From assembly GCA_040508515.1 (NCBI GenBank), contig JBEVMS010000169.1:1-6540 (forward strand): a DNA stretch of 6,540 nucleotides, in the 5' to 3' direction. Below, in pieces: positions 6,049-6,540 of the stretch (positions are counted from its first letter, which is position 1; the number at the start of each line of letters is the position of its first letter). The position numbers and the translations under genes were made by a program. Origin of the DNA: JBEVMS01 sp040508515 (GTDB taxonomy: Bacteria; Pseudomonadota; Gammaproteobacteria; Xanthomonadales; Rhodanobacteraceae). The notes under the pieces are model-generated. The model worked only from the letters and a program-made list of their open reading frames with translations, was not told the DNA's origin and did not search any database.

Positions 6049-6540
6049 TTACAACTGGCCCATCGCCAACTGCACCAGCAGGCTGCTGACCGCCACCGCC
6101 ACCCACACGCCGAGCCCCAGCAGGATCGGGCGCGGACCGGTGGCCGCCATCTTGCGCAGATTGGCCGATAAACCAATGGCGGTCAGCGCGACGATGATCA
6201 GGAACTCGGCCAGCAAGTGCAGCCAAGGCAGGATCGCGGTGGGGATCAGGCCGGCGCTGCGCACTGCCGAGGCGACCAGGAACCACAGGATGAACCAGGG
6301 AAAGATCTTGCGCAGACTGAAGTCGCTCGCGCCCTGCTTCTTCGAGTGCCAGGCGACCGCCAAGGCCAGCACGAGGCAGACCGGGATGATCAACGTGGCT
6401 CGCGTCAGTTTGACGATGGTGGCGAAGTCGCCGGCCTGCTTGCTGTAGCTGTAGCCGGCGGCCACCACCGAGGAGGTGTCGTTGATCGCGGTGCCGGCCC
6501 AGAGTCCGAAGCCCAGATCCGACAGGTGCATCAGATGCCC
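6049..6540 (-). CDS. YeiH/UPF0324 family putative sulfate exporter, C-terminal part (5'-partial)
   Basis: The last 163 codons of a polytopic inner-membrane protein; its start lies beyond the right edge of the window. The visible part begins GHLMHLSDLGFGLWAGTAIN and continues with NDTSSVVAAG and the KLTR region, both typical of the YeiH family. Hydrophobic segments follow: one around TLIIPVCLVLALAVAW, one around FPWFILWFLVASAV, one around LLAEFLIIVALTAIGL, and a last one around ILLGLGVWVAVAVSSLLVQL, ending MGQL and TAA. The frame stays open to the edge, so the methionine codon at 6531-6529 is internal. Family members are called putative sulfate exporters, but transport has been tested for few of them, so the substrate is uncertain. 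The gene converges on tsaB and is unlikely to be functionally linked to it. Confidence 0.88.
   Translation of the reverse strand, partial: GHLMHLSDLGFGLWAGTAINDTSSVVAAGYSYSKQAGDFATIVKLTRATLIIPVCLVLALAVAWHSKKQGASDFSLRKIFPWFILWFLVASAVRSAGLIPTAILPWLHLLAEFLIIVALTAIGLSANLRKMAATGPRPILLGLGVWVAVAVSSLLVQLAMGQL

Noticed and set aside
5787..6176. A 129-codon minus-strand open frame in the convergent gap
   Set aside because: It runs out of frame through the YeiH-family gene and then the gap. Many codons end in T in the gap part, and the product is Arg-rich without a domain. The hydrophobic frame at 5795-5902 is the better reading.

Overview
The window is GC-rich, and its genes use mostly G or C at third codon positions. 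The gene set is typical of a gammaproteobacterium. A bifunctional PBP1b with a UB2H-type region is followed by a TPR lipoprotein, and yoaA is followed by tsaB, the order known from Escherichia coli. Base composition and the protein sequences suggest a Xanthomonadales/Rhodanobacteraceae-type bacterium (Dyella, Rhodanobacter or similar). That placement is an inference from impression, not from a database search.

Layout. Bases 1-2315 (+) hold mrcB, encoding penicillin-binding protein 1B, probably cut at its 5' end by the window edge. Two bases after its stop, a gene at 2318-2842 (+) encodes a small TPR outer-membrane lipoprotein. It matches the position and architecture of LpoP, the PBP1b activator of Pseudomonas and Acinetobacter. 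After an 85-bp gap, 2928-4889 (+) encodes a YoaA/DinG-family iron-sulfur DNA helicase. After a further 125 bp, 5015-5707 (+) encodes TsaB of the tRNA t6A37 machinery. The right end is convergent. The 3' part of a YeiH/UPF0324 putative sulfate exporter gene runs on the minus strand (6049 to beyond 6540). Between tsaB and it lies a 341-bp stretch with no large gene, which contains a minus-strand ORF of 29-35 codons for a single-helix membrane peptide and an interrupted inverted repeat.

How the genes work together. mrcB and the lipoprotein gene look like one transcription unit for peptidoglycan synthesis: an inner-membrane synthase and its outer-membrane partner. yoaA and tsaB are housekeeping genes for DNA damage tolerance and tRNA modification. 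Both lack a good Shine-Dalgarno site and have a -10-like hexamer 6-7 bases before the start codon, so they may be expressed from their own leaderless or very short-leader transcripts. The window is mostly conserved core genome. I see no phage, transposon, CRISPR, rRNA or tRNA gene. The least explained items are the LpoP-type partner with its cysteine pair, the candidate small membrane protein, and the structured region beside it.
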